Source: Actinoplanes lutulentus (GTDB taxonomy: Bacteria > Actinomycetota > Actinomycetes > Mycobacteriales > Micromonosporaceae). Taken from it: a stretch of 64,000 nt of DNA. Shown piece by piece: positions 63,224 to 64,000 of this stretch. The notes under the pieces were generated by a model. That model saw only the letters and a program-made list of their open reading frames with translations. It was not told the DNA's origin and did no database searches. The stretch is taken from NCBI RefSeq assembly GCF_003259845.1, contig NZ_QLMJ01000021.1, forward strand, positions 1 to 64,000, written 5' to 3'. Each line of letters opens with the position of its first letter. Position 1 is the first letter of the stretch. The position numbers and the translations under genes are program-made.

Positions 63224-64000
63224 ATGGGGACCGAGCTGTTCCGGTCGGCCGGCGCCGACAAGGGTAAGCCTGTCGTACTTCTCGTCGACGACGAGGACAC
63301 CGTGCTGCAAGCGCTCGCGCTGCAGCTCGGCCGTGATCACAAGCTGCTGACCGCCTCCGACGGCGTCGAGGCCCTGCAGGTCCTGGCCGAGTACGGTCCG
63401 GTCGCCGCCGTGATCAGCGACATGCGGATGCCGAACATGGACGGCATCGAGCTGATGCGCCGGATCGCGGTGGAGTACCCGGACACCACCCGGGTGCTGC
63501 ACACCGGGCACGGCGACATCGAGACCGCGATCGCCGCGATCAACTCCGGCGGGGTCTACCGGTACGTGCCGAAGCCGGCCGGCACCGACGAGCTGCGCAG
63601 CGTCGTCGGCGACGCGGTGGCCCGGCACGGCGAGGCGATGCGCGACCGGGAACTGCTCGACACCACGCTGCGCGCCAGCATGCAGGCCCTGTTCGGCTGC
63701 CTCGAACTGGCCAGCCCGGTGGCGTTCGCCCGGGCCGGCCGGATCCGCTCGCTGGTCGTCGAGATCTGCCACGAGCTGCAGCTCGACGGGCTCTGGGAGA
63801 TCGAGGTCGCGGCCATGGCGTCGCAGCTCGGCGCGGTGACCGTGCCGCCGGCGGTGCTCAAGAAGCTCGACCGCGGCCAGCAGCTCGGCCCGGACGAGCA
63901 GGCCATGGTCAACGGCATGCCGCGCGCCGCGGTCCGCCTGCTGCGCGACATCCCGATGCTGCACGACGTCGTCGCGATCGCGTCCGGGCTGGCCGGCGAC
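63224..64000 (+). CDS. Response regulator with degenerate HD domain (cut by window end)
   Basis: The reading frame is open from ATG 63224 (GTGAGGGA upstream) to the last base, 259 residues so far. A receiver domain occupies 15-130: acidic pocket LLVDDEDT, phospho-acceptor Asp in VISDMRMPNMDG, Lys in YVPKPAG. From about 145 the sequence follows the HD-GYP fold (LLDTTLRASMQALFGCLEL, then TVPPAVLKKLDRGQQLGPDEQAM), but where HD proteins have HDIG it reads SQLGAV, so the metal-binding His-Asp pair is missing. It is therefore probably not an active cyclic-di-GMP phosphodiesterase. Confidence 0.85.
   Translation, partial: MGTELFRSAGADKGKPVVLLVDDEDTVLQALALQLGRDHKLLTASDGVEALQVLAEYGPVAAVISDMRMPNMDGIELMRRIAVEYPDTTRVLHTGHGDIETAIAAINSGGVYRYVPKPAGTDELRSVVGDAVARHGEAMRDRELLDTTLRASMQALFGCLELASPVAFARAGRIRSLVVEICHELQLDGLWEIEVAAMASQLGAVTVPPAVLKKLDRGQQLGPDEQAMVNGMPRAAVRLLRDIPMLHDVVAIASGLAGD

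Overview
The window is a high-GC actinobacterial chromosome segment, most likely from the Micromonosporaceae (Actinoplanes-like). The reasons are strong GC3 bias, frequent GTG/TTG starts behind GGAGG-type ribosome binding sites, type II glutamine synthetase, DevR/DevS signalling, a ClgR-like regulator, an IdeR-type iron box and many multidomain signalling proteins. It opens inside the 3' end of a 5S rRNA, so an rRNA operon lies just to the left. I see no tRNA, CRISPR array, integrase or transposase.

Layout. 0-11 kb: 5S rRNA end with a terminator and a very large hairpin; CBS-domain protein; small membrane proteins; a short UvrA-like ATPase behind three tandem 23-bp repeats; an orphan emfourin-like protein; a secreted propeller protein; a response regulator; an iron-box-controlled siderophore-interacting flavoprotein; a chemoreceptor; a tandem universal stress protein. 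11-20 kb: DJ-1/PfpI protein divergent from a LysR regulator, MarR, glutamine synthetase II, N-formylglutamate amidohydrolase, a STAS/anti-sigma kinase pair, a PAS-SpoIIE phosphatase, and a Rho paralogue lacking the usual N-terminal RNA-binding region. 19-32 kb: ClgR-like regulator, L,D-transpeptidase, luciferase-like oxidoreductase, a TetR-controlled acyl-CoA dehydrogenase/SDR/acyl-CoA dehydrogenase operon, a secreted trypsin, a membrane-anchored NB-ARC-TPR protein, a PHB-depolymerase-like esterase divergent from its probable TetR regulator, and a CoA-disulfide-reductase-like flavoprotein.

32.9-42.8 kb is a coherent glycan-utilisation locus: secreted GH3, LacI repressor, sugar ABC transporter (lipoprotein and two permeases) and a YicI-like GH31 alpha-xylosidase. 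The 16-bp palindrome GTCGAAGCGCTTCGAC occurs before the GH3 gene and twice before the transporter operon. The likely substrate is a xylose-decorated glucan such as xyloglucan.

43-49 kb: two polyprenol-type glycosyltransferases and an NNH7-like NACHT ATPase gene split by an in-frame TAA. 49-64 kb: phosphoketolase with a DevR-like box, a peptidoglycan-binding protein, a repeat-filled gene-free stretch, a CbiMNQO metal transporter, an Acg-like nitroreductase, DevS and DevR (divergent, sharing a DevR-like box), an anti-sigma-type ATPase, a second chemoreceptor, a GAF histidine kinase, and a truncated response regulator with a degenerate HD domain.

The least expected signal lies between genes. 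A 39-nt hairpin element (14-nt arm, 11-nt loop, 14-nt arm, always starting GTGTCGA) occurs three times in tandem near 16.2 kb and singly near 35.95 and 53.47 kb, with arms that change but largely keep pairing. Two more palindromic families (AGCCGTAGCTCAGA and GATCTTGG) and several 13-61-bp minisatellites fill the same gaps.
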